From NCBI GenBank assembly GCA_002690445.1, contig NZER01000098.1, positions 1 through 22,850 on the forward strand: a DNA stretch of 22,850 bases. Direction: 5' to 3'. The notes below the pieces were generated by a model, which ran no database searches, was not told the DNA's origin, and saw only the letters and a program-made list of their open reading frames with translations. Source of the DNA: Candidatus Pacearchaeota archaeon (lineage in GTDB: Archaea; Nanoarchaeota; Nanoarchaeia; Pacearchaeales; GW2011-AR1). The translations under genes and the position numbers were made by a program. Shown here in pieces: positions 5,457-14,320 of this stretch. Position 1 is the stretch's first letter, and every line of letters begins with the position of its first letter.

Positions 5457-8400
5457 CTAAGAAAAAATAACATAAAACAAAACAAAAAGAAACACAATAC
5501 CACCAAGCAAAGCAACAGCCAAAATCACCCATCCAAAATCAAAACCTTCATCTACCTGGCTAAACTCTTCCATACCATTTAACGAAGTAACTAAATCAAA
5601 ACTCTCTGCTTCAAGAGACAAGCACCTTCCAACATTCAAATTAACATTCTCATGAACATCCCCGTCATTAAAAAAAGCATCAACATTCAAAACATAAACC
5701 CCCTGTTCAGCATCATCAGGAATCCTAAAAGAGACTCGCTTAGTTTCAGTATTGTCATCATCATACTTTTCTATTTCAAACTCATCAACAACTTCAAAAA
5801 TATCTAATTCAGAATTCTCAATTTCCAAACTAACATCAGCATCCCTCTTGCCCTTATTCTCAAGGTCAATTCTCATGTCAACATAATCCCCGCACACAAA
5901 CTCTGTTTCAGAAATTTCAATATCTTCAAAATCAACATCATATCTTTCCATATCAATATCAACCCTAGCATAGCCCTCATTGCAGAAATCTTCATCCTCG
6001 TCAATAACCCTAACAAAAATCGCATAATCCTCATCCCAATCTAAATCATCCGGCAGCTCAAACTCAAATTCAAGAGTGTCATCCTCACCTTCGTCTATGT
6101 CCACTGAATCATCTTGATCTTCTTCTTCATCGTCATCATTTAAATTATATAAGGAAACATCAACATCAAAATCCTCAATATCCAAATCTTCAGGCAGGTT
6201 GTTCTCGATTTTCAATTTTACCTTGATTGTATCCCCTATACTAAATTTATCATCTTCATCAGGGTCTTTTATATCTATCTTAATGTTTGAGTTCAATACA
6301 AGATTTTCATCAGCGCAAGTTTTTGCATCTTCAAACTCCAAAGGTTTTTCTACGCAGGATGTTGAACAGCAATTATTTTCCAATGCATCTTCTATCCACG
6401 CCCCGCCGCAAACTTCATTCTCAGTGCAAATATCCCCTCCATACGCAGAACAGCTCAAAGCATCCCCAATCTTAAAACTAGAAAAACTAGAAACATCAAA
6501 AGACAAGGTCCCTGCACTAGAATTATAATTCTTATCTGAGCAAATTGTCCGAGGGCAAACATCTGTTATCTCATTTGGATTCAAAGTAAACTCCTCATCA
6601 TAATAAATAGTCGGTGTTTTTTCATAATTCAAATTAAAAAATGTAACCCTAGATAGTTTATCTTTTAAAGGAGGCAAATAATCAGTATCTATACCTGCTA
6701 AAGCAAGCAAAATATCAACATAATTTGTTAAATCTACAATGTCTCTCAAATCAACAGGTTCAAGAAATTCTATTTTTCCGTTTTGTTTTTCTAAGATTAA
6801 ATTGACTGCTGCAAGTTCTTGTTCTGTCATGTCTGAGAAGTCTGTTGTATCTCCAATATAAGTATCATCTAATATTGACCTATCAGTTGCAGTCACAGTC
6901 CATTCATAAGACACAGACTCTTGCTGGTCACTAACTTTAACTTTAATATCATATTCTCCTGCCCCTTGTGATGTGAATTCATATTCATCTCCTATTCCTT
7001 CTAATTCCCCTTCAACATACCAGTTTACAAGAATCTCTGCTTCTGTATTATCTATATCTTCTTTAGTTATAGAAAACACCTGAGTTCCATATTCTGAAAT
7101 CAGCGGGTCGAATCTAGGGTCTACCACAATAGTTGGAGCATCATTTATATTTTCAACATGAATTAAAACTATTGTTTCATCAAAAGCATCTTCATCATCA
7201 TAAACTCTTATTGTGCAGCTTGCTTCTCCTGAAAAGTCCGGGGCAGGTTCAACACCAAACATAGCATCACTTACACTGCAGTCAACTTCGTCAAGATCTT
7301 CACTAGATATAACATACCGATCTATTTCCCCATCATTATCATAAGCACTTAAAGGTATGCTGTCCTGGAATCCTGAATCTTCATCTATTGTTATGTCATC
7401 TAATAGATCTATGTATGGTGGCTCATTTTTCTCTCTGATTGTTATCCTCACTTCTTCTGTGTCTGTTCTTTCTGGAATCCCATCATCAGCGACATTCACA
7501 GTTATATCATAAACTCCTGCATCATTGTAATCTGTTTGCCAGGCAAAATATGAATTTCTGTTTTCATAGTCTGCTTCAACTTCCTCTTCTGTAAATGCTT
7601 TATCCCAGATTTGAACTTCATCTATCAAGCCGTCAAAAGAATCGATTGCTGATTGAGGAAGCCAGTGGCTTTTGCCAATTCTTAAAGTTTCATCATTTGT
7701 AGCAAGTTCTCCTGGATTTTCTGTTTCTCCTGTTGCCACACCATTGACATATAATATTCCTCCAATATCTTTATCATATGTCCATGTGAGATAATACCAT
7801 TCATCTAAATCTATAAAGGCAGTTGAAGAAACAACTTGCCATCCATAACTTCCCATTGCATAAACTCTGGAATGTCCTGTCTTGTTTTCTGAACTCTCGC
7901 CAAATAAATACCATACATAATTCGCATTATCTGTAGTGCCTGGTACAGCTTTAGAAATCAGGTGATCTGCATAACCTTCTTCAACATCATCAGCTTTAAT
8001 CCACATGGAAATTGTAACCTCATCTGTGAAACTTAAATCCTCATGATTAGCAACTTCTACATAATCAGTCCCACCATCAAAACTAGCAGCCCTACCCAGC
8101 CCTGGTTTGCTGTTAACAAATTCTACTCCATAATTTGTTCCATGATGGTTGTTTCCGCTTTTGTCTCTTGTGTCACCTTCAAAATTATAATATGCAACTA
8201 ACTCTGGAAAATTTTCTTCGCCCTGAATAAAGTTAGGATTGCTTATTGAGTATGTTAAAATATCACTATCTATATCAGTAGCATGAGCAAAGATTTCAAT
8301 TAAGTCGCCTTCATCTACAACAATATCACCTATAGGGTCCAAAACTGGAGGGTCATTAACTGGCAAGACTTCTATATTAAATTCCTGAGAATCTGTTGAT

Positions 8401-10103
8401 TCTCCATCACTTACTTGAACTGTGCAGGTTGTGGTTCCATACCAGTTTTCAACTGGAGTTAACCTTATGTTATCTTCATTAATAACTCTACAATCTACTT
8501 TATCTGTATCCTCATTAATAATACTATAAGTTAGTTCATCATTATCTGGGTCTGTTGCACTTACTTCAAATGTCTTAACAGTATCTTCAGGAGTTTCTTG
8601 ATCTTCAATATGATCTAGAACAGGTAATCTATTAATATTATTTACAGTTATGATAACTTCCTCTCTGTCTTCTGATTCACCATCACTAACAACAAAATCA
8701 ACACCATAAATCCCAGAATCATCATAATCCGGAGTCCATGAAAATGTTTTGGTTTCTGGGTCAAAACCAGCTCCTTCTGGAAGATTTTCTGCTGAATATA
8801 TAAGATCATCCCCTAAATCATTAGCATTAACACTAAATTCAAGAAGTTGGTCTTCATCTACTTCTTGGTCTTCTATGGTTTCAAAAACAGGCGGGTGATT
8901 AATAGTGACACAATTAATGTTTACTAATCCTTCTCCAGTATTAAAGTTGCCGTTTCCACCATTTTCAAATATCTCTTCAGTATCACAATCATAGCCATCA
9001 ATACTGACTTTAAAACTCTCACCTGTACTAAAACCTGGATCATCTCCTGTATCATAATATCCCTGTCCTTCTAGTGACGCCGGAATGTTTGTATCAACTG
9101 TGCTGGTATAAATATATCCAATGTTATCTCCTGTTAAGACCTCAACTTGATATCCTGTACTTGCAGGAGTTCCCTGGCCATCTAACATAATTTTTCCCCT
9201 AACATAATTGATCATCAGGTCATCTGATGTTGCTGGGTCAGGATCCGGATCTGGGTTTGGTGGTGCTCCGTTGTTTGTTGCTCCTTGGGTTGGTGTATCA
9301 AAAACAATGAAATCTACATTATCTACATCTGTATCGATTCCATCAGCAGATCTTCCTGTAGATTTTCCCTCAGTAGCTACAGGAGCATTATCAGCTTGGT
9401 TGCCATCATCAAAATTTCCATAGGCCACTTTGTCCACTTCTTCTGTTCCTTCTTTTAATATAATTATGTCTCCATTATTGTTGAGGATAAAAGTGAAGCC
9501 TGTTCCTTTTTCTAAAACTAAGTATCCATGACTATCTATTGTTAATCCATCTAGACTTGCTGTTGAACCTGTATTATCTTCTATTGTCCATCCTGTTAAA
9601 TCAACTAGATTCTCAGTTGGATTATGTAATTCAATCCACTCATTTCCAGATATTGGATCAGAAACAAACTCATTTATCTTAAGGTGGGCAAAAGGATTAT
9701 TTGGATTGCTTACTGTAATTGTATCTCCTCCACCAATATCTTCTTCTGTGCCCCCTTCAAAAGCATAGATTCCAGAGAAAGTTTTCTCTCCTAGTTCATC
9801 TGGAACTGTTAATGAATAAGTATATGTTGTTGATGCTGCTCCACTTATAACTATCCATTTTAAATGTCCAGCTTCTGATTCGTCTCCTCCATCACTATCG
9901 GTGATTGTCCAACTAATTGAGGGGTATAGTTCATCAATTAAATAATAACTTTCTCCTCCATCAACTGTTACAGTTAAAGTAACATCTAAATTATCTCCAG
10001 GGGTTAATTCTGTTGCTGAGAAGCTTCTCTCAATACTTGAAGCTGAAACTAAACTTGTTACGAAGAAAACTGCTATAATTAACATTAATAATTTTTTTAA
10101 CAT
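5457..10103 (-). CDS. Giant cell-surface protein: lamin-tail, cadherin-like repeats, LamG insert, C-terminal membrane anchor
   Basis: A 1548-aa secreted protein held in the membrane by its C-terminus. Approximate order: signal peptide 1-21; beta domain to ~135; lamin-tail domain 138-228 (INEFVSDPISGNEWIELHNP); DPDPDP linker near 280; cadherin-like repeats starting near 399, 490, 583, 895 and 987. A LamG/concanavalin-type domain (633-847, VAYYNFEGDTRDKSGNNHHG) splits the third repeat. A Cys-rich stretch lies at 1218-1253, then very acidic Ig-like domains, and a membrane helix at ~1525-1548 with no basic tail. Repeats 2 and 4 share a Cys pair (VDC...CTV/I), a likely disulfide. Many Asp/Glu residues suggest calcium binding. 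Last gene of a four-gene operon: its ATG is 1 bp after the previous stop, with SD GGAGAGGG. An adhesin or surface-layer role is inferred. Confidence 0.88.
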   Translation of the reverse strand: MLKKLLMLIIAVFFVTSLVSASSIERSFSATELTPGDNLDVTLTVTVDGGESYYLIDELYPSISWTITDSDGGDESEAGHLKWIVISGAASTTYTYSLTVPDELGEKTFSGIYAFEGGTEEDIGGGDTITVSNPNNPFAHLKINEFVSDPISGNEWIELHNPTENLVDLTGWTIEDNTGSTASLDGLTIDSHGYLVLEKGTGFTFILNNNGDIIILKEGTEEVDKVAYGNFDDGNQADNAPVATEGKSTGRSADGIDTDVDNVDFIVFDTPTQGATNNGAPPNPDPDPDPATSDDLMINYVRGKIMLDGQGTPASTGYQVEVLTGDNIGYIYTSTVDTNIPASLEGQGYYDTGDDPGFSTGESFKVSIDGYDCDTEEIFENGGNGNFNTGEGLVNINCVTINHPPVFETIEDQEVDEDQLLEFSVNANDLGDDLIYSAENLPEGAGFDPETKTFSWTPDYDDSGIYGVDFVVSDGESEDREEVIITVNNINRLPVLDHIEDQETPEDTVKTFEVSATDPDNDELTYSIINEDTDKVDCRVINEDNIRLTPVENWYGTTTCTVQVSDGESTDSQEFNIEVLPVNDPPVLDPIGDIVVDEGDLIEIFAHATDIDSDILTYSISNPNFIQGEENFPELVAYYNFEGDTRDKSGNNHHGTNYGVEFVNSKPGLGRAASFDGGTDYVEVANHEDLSFTDEVTISMWIKADDVEEGYADHLISKAVPGTTDNANYVWYLFGESSENKTGHSRVYAMGSYGWQVVSSTAFIDLDEWYYLTWTYDKDIGGILYVNGVATGETENPGELATNDETLRIGKSHWLPQSAIDSFDGLIDEVQIWDKAFTEEEVEADYENRNSYFAWQTDYNDAGVYDITVNVADDGIPERTDTEEVRITIREKNEPPYIDLLDDITIDEDSGFQDSIPLSAYDNDGEIDRYVISSEDLDEVDCSVSDAMFGVEPAPDFSGEASCTIRVYDDEDAFDETIVLIHVENINDAPTIVVDPRFDPLISEYGTQVFSITKEDIDNTEAEILVNWYVEGELEGIGDEYEFTSQGAGEYDIKVKVSDQQESVSYEWTVTATDRSILDDTYIGDTTDFSDMTEQELAAVNLILEKQNGKIEFLEPVDLRDIVDLTNYVDILLALAGIDTDYLPPLKDKLSRVTFFNLNYEKTPTIYYDEEFTLNPNEITDVCPRTICSDKNYNSSAGTLSFDVSSFSSFKIGDALSCSAYGGDICTENEVCGGAWIEDALENNCCSTSCVEKPLEFEDAKTCADENLVLNSNIKIDIKDPDEDDKFSIGDTIKVKLKIENNLPEDLDIEDFDVDVSLYNLNDDDEEEDQDDSVDIDEGEDDTLEFEFELPDDLDWDEDYAIFVRVIDEDEDFCNEGYARVDIDMERYDVDFEDIEISETEFVCGDYVDMRIDLENKGKRDADVSLEIENSELDIFEVVDEFEIEKYDDDNTETKRVSFRIPDDAEQGVYVLNVDAFFNDGDVHENVNLNVGRCLSLEAESFDLVTSLNGMEEFSQVDEGFDFGWVILAVALLGGIVFLFVLFYVIFS

Positions 10104-10104
10104 T

Positions 10105-10815
10105 TTAACAGCCCTCTCCTGCTTTCCATAGACCTATTGCATCTAATAAGCCCAGCATATTTACATTTCCTGCTTTCCATTCTGAAATATAATCTAAGAG
10201 TTCTACCATACTAATCATCCCATTTCCGTCCGCATCTGCATCAGTTGCACAACCACCCCCCTCCCCATACTCAACTTCTAAATAAGGCCAGAATACTTCA
10301 TCTCCTTCCATGCCTGTGTTTAAATCTTTTGAATAAAATTGAGCATCAGTGTTTTCTCCTTGCTCAATCATAACAAAAGAGAATTCATTTCCTTCAATTC
10401 CTGAGGTGACATCAAATTCAATTCTGTCTGGGCTGCTTATTGTTTCTGAATCAATTAATGAGTCATAAGAAGGTTTGTTGCTCCAAGTAATTGTACTTTC
10501 ATCCCAATTATTATTAGAAACAGAATATAAATTAATAGTTGGGTTGTTTTGATAAAATACTGTATCAATTGAGAAAACAGCAGAATTAATTGTATCTCCT
10601 TGCAGGGAACTTAGGTCGAATTTTAAATAACTCCTATCTGTTCCATAATTTGTATTATAACCTGCCCTGAGGTCTGCTCTCTCTCCGTAATTAGTTGATG
10701 AATGCCTGCTTCTAACAAAAGCATCATCACTAGGATAAATTTTCATTGTACTTCCAGATGCTCCTGGCAAAATTATTGTTGCCATCATCATTGCTATTAT
10801 CATTTTTTTTATCAT
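10105..10815 (-). CDS. Secreted DNRLRE-domain protein with EF-hand/dockerin-like C-terminus
   Basis: A 236-aa secreted protein. The signal peptide is MIKKMIIAMMMATIILPGASG. Residues ~24-185 form a DNRLRE-type carbohydrate-binding-like domain (SDDAFVRSRHSSTNYGE, RSYLKFDLSSL, NWDESTITWSNKPSYDS). The C-terminus has one complete EF-hand loop at 194-205, with D194, D196, N198, S202 and E205 as calcium ligands. Two copies of LLDxIxxWKAG follow (206-216 and 223-233), a dockerin-like layout in which the second loop is missing. C189 and the final C236 could clamp the domain. ATG 10815 is chosen because the signal peptide starts there, 4 nt after the previous stop; the longer frame overlaps the upstream gene. 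No SD is visible. Confidence 0.85.
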   Translation of the reverse strand: MIKKMIIAMMMATIILPGASGSTMKIYPSDDAFVRSRHSSTNYGERADLRAGYNTNYGTDRSYLKFDLSSLQGDTINSAVFSIDTVFYQNNPTINLYSVSNNNWDESTITWSNKPSYDSLIDSETISSPDRIEFDVTSGIEGNEFSFVMIEQGENTDAQFYSKDLNTGMEGDEVFWPYLEVEYGEGGGCATDADADGNGMISMVELLDYISEWKAGNVNMLGLLDAIGLWKAGEGC

Positions 10816-10819
10816 TTTT

Positions 10820-11968
10820 TTATACTGGAAAATATTCCCATGTGACCTCATTATTTGTTTTAAACCAATATCCTCTTCCTGGTTCAAGTTCAAAAGCATT
10901 ATACCATCCCCCAACCTCATAATAAGTTGCAATGTCATAAAATCCTTCATCATTTCTTCTTGAAATCTCAATAACTTCCGAAGGCAGTAAATCAAGAAGC
11001 ATGTTATCCAAGGAAGTTATACCAACTAAATTCAGCCCCTCATTTAATTCTACACTCTGCTCTTCTTCTGCTTCCTCACCATCTACTCTTAATGTTAAAT
11101 TTTCTGTTGATTCAATGAAATATCCGAGATTATTATGCATCTCAGTTGCCTCAACTAATTCTCCAGACCCATCATATTCTTTAATAGAAAGGATTTCTAG
11201 ATTTGAGTTTTTAAGTTCATCTACATCAATTGTAGAGATTAATGGAAGAGAAACTAAGTTTTGCCCTTCTTTTATTTGAAGATTAAAAGAATCCCCCCCA
11301 CCTGCCAACCACAATAGTGAATTCTTAAATAATTGTTTTGTATCTTCTGTCCAATATTCTGTTTCTGTTATCCCGAAAAATACAGAATTTGCATTAATGT
11401 GAGTATCTGGCATTCCCTGCTTTGTTAAGACTGTGCCAGCTTCTGCAAACGCAATAACAGCATCTTCATTATCATAAGTATTCATCCCTATTATATTAAG
11501 GCCAGAATAAATGTCTCGCTTATCTAAATAATAAACATTTGGGTCTTTATCATTATAAACTTGGATATTTTCTGGAAAATTTTCTGTTATCTCATGAGAA
11601 TTATCTAAATCAACATGAATAGGAATACTTTGAGAAGCTGTTGTAACCCTTTTTGTCCATCCCCACTCATCTATGTTTCTTCCATTAACTATCATAGCAG
11701 GGAGATCATTTATTGGAATTTCTGCCCAATTCGAAAAAAAGTCATCATTTAACAATAATAATCTAAATTCAAAAAGGTCATAATCTCCAATCTCATTAGG
11801 GTAAATAATCTCATAAGTTAAGTCAAGCTCATCTAAAATTTCTATGAATTCTGCTTTAATATTATAATGATTAGTCACAACATAAGCCACATCTTCAGAA
11901 GCAGAAACAGCATTCACAAATGATAAGAAGAATAATATCCCCCCCATAATCAAGACAATTTTTTTCAT
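10820..11968 (-). CDS. Secreted protein: ThuA/glutamine-amidotransferase-like domain plus two beta repeats
   Basis: A 382-aa secreted protein. Signal peptide about 1-23. Residues ~25-223 look like the class I glutamine amidotransferase/ThuA fold (VAYVVTNHYNIKAEFIEILDE, DLPAMIVNGRNIDEWGW, NSVFFGITETEYWTEDTKQLFKNSLLWLAGG), here probably a non-enzymatic or sugar-related form because no nucleophile elbow is evident. Two related beta repeats follow: 228-298 (EGQNLVSLPLI...GYFIES) and 304-382 (EGLNLVGITSL...GYWFKT), a motif common in prokaryotic surface proteins. The ATG overlaps the preceding TGA (ATGA), with SD GGAGGGG inside the upstream gene. Soluble extracellular protein; the partner is unknown. 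Confidence 0.75.
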   Translation of the reverse strand: MKKIVLIMGGILFFLSFVNAVSASEDVAYVVTNHYNIKAEFIEILDELDLTYEIIYPNEIGDYDLFEFRLLLLNDDFFSNWAEIPINDLPAMIVNGRNIDEWGWTKRVTTASQSIPIHVDLDNSHEITENFPENIQVYNDKDPNVYYLDKRDIYSGLNIIGMNTYDNEDAVIAFAEAGTVLTKQGMPDTHINANSVFFGITETEYWTEDTKQLFKNSLLWLAGGGDSFNLQIKEGQNLVSLPLISTIDVDELKNSNLEILSIKEYDGSGELVEATEMHNNLGYFIESTENLTLRVDGEEAEEEQSVELNEGLNLVGITSLDNMLLDLLPSEVIEISRRNDEGFYDIATYYEVGGWYNAFELEPGRGYWFKTNNEVTWEYFPV

Positions 11969-12501
11969 TTTCCCCTCCTTATTAATACAAATAAAGATAT
12001 TGCTAATATTGCAAAAAGAACAATACCCCCTAAACTTAAAATTTGAGTAGTGGAAATTTTAGTCAGAGAATCATCCCTTCCCCCTCCTTCAACATGAACT
12101 ACTAATCTTTGAGCAAGAGAAAGTTCATTTTTAGAATCTGGTTGTTCAAATAATACTAATATGTCTCCTCCATATTCACCTGGCTCATTTATTTCAATAT
12201 CATAAAAAACTTCCTTTCTTTCATCTGGTTTTAATGTGAAACTTGGCTCTCTAATTGTGACAAGCTCTTGCCATACTCCAGACGCAGTTACTGTAATCTT
12301 TATATTTTTAGTGTTTTCATTATTGACAATAACACTATCCTGAAAATTCAATATTTCTCCTTCTGTAATATTTTTATACAAAACCATTTTTGGATTAGAT
12401 ATCGAAGCTACCAGCGAATCATCTGCAGCATAACTTAGTGAAATATTCATCAACAGAATAATTAATAATATCGGTAATATTCTTCTAGTAATCTTTTTCA
12501 T
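11965..12501 (-). CDS. Secreted Ig-like domain protein with C-terminal membrane helix
   Basis: A 178-aa protein: signal peptide to about residue 25 (RRILPILLIILLMNISLSYA), one Ig-like domain in the style of NEW3/alpha-galactosidase-associated domains (NFQDSVIVNNENTKNIKITV, FTLKPDERKEVFYDIEINEPGEYGG), then a membrane helix (LGGIVLFAILAISLFVLI) and an RRGK stop-transfer tail. It is the first gene of the operon that ends with the giant surface protein. ATG 12501 is preferred over ATG 12507 because the TATA box lies exactly 25.5 nt away, the leaderless spacing seen elsewhere in the window. Confidence 0.8.
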   Translation of the reverse strand: MKKITRRILPILLIILLMNISLSYAADDSLVASISNPKMVLYKNITEGEILNFQDSVIVNNENTKNIKITVTASGVWQELVTIREPSFTLKPDERKEVFYDIEINEPGEYGGDILVLFEQPDSKNELSLAQRLVVHVEGGGRDDSLTKISTTQILSLGGIVLFAILAISLFVLIRRGK

Positions 12502-12522
12502 GACCATTCTTTGGTTACACCA

Positions 12523-12530
12523 TTTATAAG
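12523..12530 (-). promoter_or_regulatory. TATA box of the four-gene surface operon
   Basis: The minus strand reads CTTATAAA, centred 25.5 nt upstream of ATG 12501. It would start a leaderless mRNA covering 12501 down to 5457. Confidence 0.55.
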
Positions 12531-12591
12531 TATTATTGCAGTATATAATATATTTTTTAATAATAGCTTTAACAAGATTATAAAATTTTTA

Positions 12592-13068
12592 CTACTTTAA
12601 TTCCGTGATTTTTTGTTTATTTAAAATAACCAAAAAAATAAGAGTTAGCAAAAGTAAGGATGTTAATAATATTAAAAATACCAAAATCTGTAAAGGTATT
12701 TTATTGATCTCATTAGTTTTTTCCCTATCCAATATTGGTAAGTTTAATGTGATTCCTTTACTTCGGCTGTCTTCGGTATTAACTCCCCCATTTATATTTT
12801 TAGTTGTTATTAATATAGAGCTTTCACTATCTTCATTTCCATGATTTTGCCTTGTCTTGCTCTTGCTCCTAGTTTCTTGATCATTTTGGCCATTGTTAGA
12901 ATTATCATTAACATCATCATTTGCATTATTCCCAGAATCTGGATTTCCAACAACAATATCTATTCCAAAACCACCGCCAACTTCTCCCTCAATAGCATTT
13001 ACAAAAGAGGAGATTAGAACTGCAACTAGAAAAAACAAACTAATTTTTGTTATTAGTGAACTTTTCAT
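12592..13068 (-). CDS. Small secreted/membrane protein, 158 aa, low-complexity
   Basis: I recognise no domain beyond targeting signals: a signal peptide (residues 1-25, ends SFVNA), a glycine-rich start of the mature protein (EGEVGGGFGIDIVVGN), an Asn/Asp/Ser-rich disordered stretch with a basic patch (RSKSKTR), and a C-terminal membrane helix at about 124-150. The mature N-terminus resembles that of the 365-aa protein upstream (EEGIVDGGIELDVGEVN), suggesting a shared signal or common ancestry. ATG 13068 is chosen for the signal peptide; the longer frame to 13203 overlaps the upstream gene. A GGGGTGAT SD-like sequence lies about 16 nt before this ATG, rather far. Confidence 0.65.
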   Translation of the reverse strand: MKSSLITKISLFFLVAVLISSFVNAIEGEVGGGFGIDIVVGNPDSGNNANDDVNDNSNNGQNDQETRSKSKTRQNHGNEDSESSILITTKNINGGVNTEDSRSKGITLNLPILDREKTNEINKIPLQILVFLILLTSLLLLTLIFLVILNKQKITELK

Positions 13069-13101
13069 TTTTCTGACTATGAAATCACCCCTTCTCTTTG
13101 G

Positions 13102-13130
13102 AAAAAATAAAAAATAAAAAATAAAAAATT
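13102..13130 (-). terminator. Oligo-T transcription terminator after the 365-aa surface gene
   Basis: On the transcribed (minus) sense this is four T6 tracts separated by single A residues, beginning 6 bp after the stop codon at 13136. Archaeal RNA polymerases terminate at such T-runs without a hairpin. It is also a 7-bp tandem repeat (AAAAAAT on the plus strand). Confidence 0.7.
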
Positions 13131-13135
13131 TGGCT

Positions 13136-14233
13136 TTAAACAACTCTTCCAGCAAAATGGAATTTACCGTTTGTGAATGATCCTTCACATGGTTCAGGTA
13201 CATCTAACTGAAATGTTAGTGACATTGATTGCCCCTGAGTAAGAAATGAACCTTCTTCTAAATGATTTACTATCCTACACATGTCATCAATCTCACCTGA
13301 ATGAGAAGGTAATGGTGTGTATTCATCATCATCAGCCTCACATCTGTTCCATCTAGATTCTCCTAATCCTGGGAATACATTGTCATTGTCTCCAGAGTCT
13401 ACAGAACCTTTTGTTGCATAATAACTAAATGCATAATAAGGTATCCCATTTCCAATACCACAAATTGCTGTTGGATTAAGTGGATCTGTAAAATAATCAT
13501 CAGATGCAATATACATATCCATGACTACCCCATCACTGCCTACATTGTTAAGGTAAACTGCACTTGATGTAACAGTTGAATCTTCTTCAACATTTCCAAA
13601 ATCTATTGAATTAGTCAAAGTTACACTGAGTGGTGGATTAAAAGTTAATCTGTCACTCCATGTGCTTGTATCTGATGCACCATCATCATCAGTTGCTTTA
13701 ACATTGATATCTTGTACACCAGTCCAATCCTGCACAACTAATACACATCTGTATGCATTCATTGTGTCATCATCATAAACTATTGTGCCACAATCAAATT
13801 GATCTAATGTATCTCCATTTGCCCAAGGAGGATTTTCTATTTCACTACATGAACCTACACCTGTCACAGTTATGCTATCATCTTTTTGAAGGATAACTTC
13901 ATCTGTATCATCTTCTCCATTTTCATCTTCAACAATAACATAGTATGTTACAGTTTCTCCAGTAAATACATAGTTGCCTCTTACACTTACATCATAGTAA
14001 TCATCACCATAATCATTAGTATCATTAGTTCCGTAAAGTTCTGCTGTATAGTATGTCTGGTCATTTGGATTCCATGATCGTTGTGTACTATCTGTACATA
14101 CTTCTGGAGGCTCATTAACTTCTCCAACATCTAACTCAATTCCTCCGTCAACAATTCCTTCTTCACCAACAATCATTGGTGTCACTGACAAAACCATCAA
14201 GGCCATCATTAATAAACTTAATATTTTTTTCAT
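13136..14233 (-). CDS. Secreted surface protein, candidate abundant envelope protein, 365 aa
   Basis: Signal peptide about 1-23 (LSLLMMALMVLSVTPMIVG). The mature protein starts EEGIVDGGIELDVGEVN, followed by NEPPEVCTDSTQRSWNPNDQTY and a beta-rich body with several Cys residues (C46, C133 and later pairs) and an acidic, Asn/Tyr-rich composition. It ends CEGSFTNGKFHFAGRVV without a membrane helix. I recall a family of similar secreted proteins in Pacearchaeota/Woesearchaeota genomes, with no function assigned. The gene has its own TATA box, a ~65-nt leader, a near-consensus SD and a strong oligo-T terminator, which point to a highly expressed monocistronic unit such as a surface-layer component. 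That role is inference. Confidence 0.75.
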   Translation of the reverse strand: MKKILSLLMMALMVLSVTPMIVGEEGIVDGGIELDVGEVNEPPEVCTDSTQRSWNPNDQTYYTAELYGTNDTNDYGDDYYDVSVRGNYVFTGETVTYYVIVEDENGEDDTDEVILQKDDSITVTGVGSCSEIENPPWANGDTLDQFDCGTIVYDDDTMNAYRCVLVVQDWTGVQDINVKATDDDGASDTSTWSDRLTFNPPLSVTLTNSIDFGNVEEDSTVTSSAVYLNNVGSDGVVMDMYIASDDYFTDPLNPTAICGIGNGIPYYAFSYYATKGSVDSGDNDNVFPGLGESRWNRCEADDDEYTPLPSHSGEIDDMCRIVNHLEEGSFLTQGQSMSLTFQLDVPEPCEGSFTNGKFHFAGRVV

Positions 14234-14240
14234 ATTTTAA

Positions 14241-14250
14241 AACCTCCTTT
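14241..14250 (-). promoter_or_regulatory. Near-consensus Shine-Dalgarno of the 365-aa surface gene
   Basis: The minus strand reads AAAGGAGGTT, 7 nt before ATG 14233. This is the strongest SD in the window, and the gene is unusual here in having a leader of about 65 nt. Confidence 0.75.
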
Positions 14251-14320
14251 CAGTTGATAAAGCATAAACAAAATCAGCCCTCTTTTCCAAATCCTCATGA
14301 AGGCAAAAACTAAAAATATT

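Noticed and set aside
5358..5582. Plus-strand frame of 74 aa opposite the end of the giant gene
   Set aside because: Low-complexity Lys/Asn/Thr translation, no start signal, antisense to coding sequence.
10816..10995. 60-residue N-terminal extension of the DNRLRE protein
   Set aside because: It lies in the coding region of the upstream ThuA-like gene in another frame; the signal peptide starts at 10815.
13069..13203. 45-residue N-terminal extension of the 158-aa protein
   Set aside because: It would overlap the upstream surface gene and the oligo-T terminator, and would bury the signal peptide.
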